8,708 nt of DNA from Xanthobacteraceae bacterium (GTDB lineage Bacteria; Pseudomonadota; Alphaproteobacteria; Rhizobiales; Xanthobacteraceae), in assembly GCA_030043335.1 (NCBI GenBank), contig JASHXX010000111.1, positions 1 to 8,708 on the forward strand. Direction: 5' to 3'. The position numbers and the translations under genes are program-made. The notes under the pieces are model-generated. The model did no database searches and had not been told where the DNA came from. It saw nothing but the letters and a program-made list of their open reading frames with translations. Below are positions 7,446-8,708 of this stretch, piece by piece. Numbering within the stretch: the first letter of the stretch is position 1; every line of letters starts with the position of its first letter.

Positions 7446-8708
7446 TCATTTCACCGGCACGGCGTCGGGAAGCCAGCGCCGGCCAAATATCGGCTCTTTG
7501 TAAGGCGTCGGCGGCAATTCCCAGGCGCCGGTGGACGGCGGCCGCACCTCGGCGTCGACATGCACGTCGAGCACGAACGGACTGCCGGCCTTGACGGCGT
7601 GTTCGAGCGCGTCCTTGAAGTCCTGCGATCGGGTGACCGTCATCGCCTCGACCCCGGCCGCTTTGGCCCAGGCGGCGAAATCCGGATTGTACGGTTTTTT
7701 GTTGTCGCCCTGGTGGAACATGGTCCCGTGCTCGCGGCCGCTGAACATGCCGAGCTGGATGTCGCGGATCGACACCCAGCCGAAATTATTCCAGATCACC
7801 CAGACGACCGGGATGTCGTACTCGACCGCGGTGCACAGGACGTGCGGCACCATGGTGAAACAGCCGTCGCCGGCGATCGCCACTACCGGACGGTCGGGTG
7901 CCGCGAGCTTGGCGCCGAGCGCCCCGGCGGTGCCGAAACCCATGCCGGAAAAGCCCCAGGAATTGAGCATGGTTTGAGGCTTACGCGCGTTCCAGAACTG
8001 CATGTACCAGTTGTGATTGACGCCGACGTCGCAGGCGAGAATGGCGTCATCCGGCAGCACCGTCTGGCAATCCGCGACGATCCGCTCGGGGCGGGTCGGC
8101 GAAGCGTGCAGGTCGAAATTCGGCCGAACAAACCGGTCCCATTCGGCGCGCCACTTCGCGATATCGGCGCGCCAGGCGTTGGTGTTGCCGCGTGTTGCGC
8201 CGCGGCGCTCGCACTCCGCAAGCAACTGCCGCAGGAATGTGCGCGCGTCGGCGAGAATTGCGAGGTCGGGCGGGTAGTTGCGGCCGAGCTCCGCCGCATC
8301 GATGTCGGCGTGGATCAGCCTGGTCGACGGGAAATTCCACGAATAGCCGGGCATCCATGACGAAGCCGAGCGGTCGTCGAAACGCGCGCCGATGGCGACC
8401 ACAAGATCGGCGCGGCGCCCCGCTTCATTGGCCGGAAACGCACCGTTGCGGCCGATGAAGCCGAGCGACAGCGGGTCGGTCATGTCGAAACACCCCATCC
8501 CGTTCGGCGAAGAAATCACCGGAACGCCGAGTTTTTTGGCGAACTCCGTCAACTCGCGGCTTGCCTCGGACAGCGTGACGCCGTGCCCGATGAAGATCAC
8601 GGGGCGCTGCGATTTGAGGATCATTTCGAGCGCGCCGGAAACTTCCTCGGGCGAAGCGCCGCTGCGCTGCGCGTTGAGCGGCGGCGCCGGCGGCGGCACT
8701 GCAACGTC
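7446..8708 (-). CDS. ThDP-dependent enzyme, acetolactate synthase-like, 5' end outside window
   Basis: The visible 420 residues are the middle and C-terminal domains of a thiamin-diphosphate enzyme of the acetolactate synthase/pyruvate oxidase/benzoylformate decarboxylase superfamily, which cleave or join 2-oxo acids. The central nucleotide-binding-like domain spans roughly visible residues 15-170 (RPVIFIGHGVTLSEASREL, then ADLVVAIGARFDDRSAS). The C-terminal domain has the ThDP/Mg2+ motif GDG (visible 280-282; 7863-7871) ending in NN (307-308; 7785-7790), a 25-30 residue spacing typical of the family. Preceding it is LNSWGFSGMGFGTAGALGAK, resembling the usual glycine-rich substrate/cofactor stretch. 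The N-terminal domain with the catalytic glutamate lies outside, about 150-180 residues. A GTG at 8699 is in frame but internal, since the frame continues to the edge and family homology requires more. The exact substrate is undetermined; acetolactate synthase, glyoxylate carboligase-like or a 2-oxo acid decarboxylase all remain possible. No regulatory-subunit gene is adjacent on this side. Confidence 0.9.
   Translation of the reverse strand, partial: DVAVPPPAPPLNAQRSGASPEEVSGALEMILKSQRPVIFIGHGVTLSEASRELTEFAKKLGVPVISSPNGMGCFDMTDPLSLGFIGRNGAFPANEAGRRADLVVAIGARFDDRSASSWMPGYSWNFPSTRLIHADIDAAELGRNYPPDLAILADARTFLRQLLAECERRGATRGNTNAWRADIAKWRAEWDRFVRPNFDLHASPTRPERIVADCQTVLPDDAILACDVGVNHNWYMQFWNARKPQTMLNSWGFSGMGFGTAGALGAKLAAPDRPVVAIAGDGCFTMVPHVLCTAVEYDIPVVWVIWNNFGWVSIRDIQLGMFSGREHGTMFHQGDNKKPYNPDFAAWAKAAGVEAMTVTRSQDFKDALEHAVKAGSPFVLDVHVDAEVRPPSTGAWELPPTPYKEPIFGRRWLPDAVPVK

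Noticed and set aside
7386..8360. 324-codon plus-strand frame opposite the ThDP enzyme
   Set aside because: Antisense shadow of a protein with a clear GDG...NN cofactor motif.

Overview
The window is GC-rich DNA with strongly GC-biased third codon positions, and it looks like chromosomal sequence from an alphaproteobacterium, most likely Hyphomicrobiales (Bradyrhizobium/Rhodopseudomonas relatives). The assignment rests on the style of the GyrA sequence (Gln at the usual quinolone-resistance Ser position, acidic insertion in the C-terminal domain), a TTAACC-type CtrA-like box, and small exported proteins of a kind I associate with that order. No plasmid, phage, insertion sequence, CRISPR or RNA gene was recognised.

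Layout. Positions 1-2526 (minus) hold gyrA, which lacks only its 3' end because it runs off the left edge. A 249-bp leader/intergenic stretch follows, with a strong imperfect hairpin and a possible promoter. Positions 2776-4161 (minus) encode an MFS metabolite transporter. It is divergent from a MarC-family membrane protein at 4272-4898 (plus) across a 110-bp spacer. A CtrA-like box then precedes a tight pair on the plus strand: an unrecognised 68-residue protein (5050-5256) and a GNAT acetyltransferase (5268-5801). Two further plus-strand genes encode predicted exported proteins: a DUF4864-like protein (6017-6499) and a small coiled-coil protein with two cysteines (6672-7034). The right end is on the minus strand: a ThDP-dependent enzyme of the acetolactate-synthase superfamily (7446-8708, 5' end outside the window), followed 58 bp downstream by a DUF1330 protein (7094-7387). 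A hairpin separates the convergent gene ends near 7050.

How the genes work together. This is mostly a set of independent housekeeping and accessory genes, not one pathway. GyrA is the essential core gene. The MFS carrier and MarC protein are inner-membrane proteins that may share a divergent control region. The 68-residue ORF and the GNAT gene look co-transcribed, as do the ThDP enzyme and DUF1330 gene. I see no clear undescribed multi-gene system. The most tractable unknowns are the 68-residue protein with its CtrA-like upstream box, the coiled-coil Cys-pair protein, and the gyrA leader hairpin. Several very long open frames, including a 783-codon frame antisense to gyrA, are side effects of high GC content and are not reported as genes.
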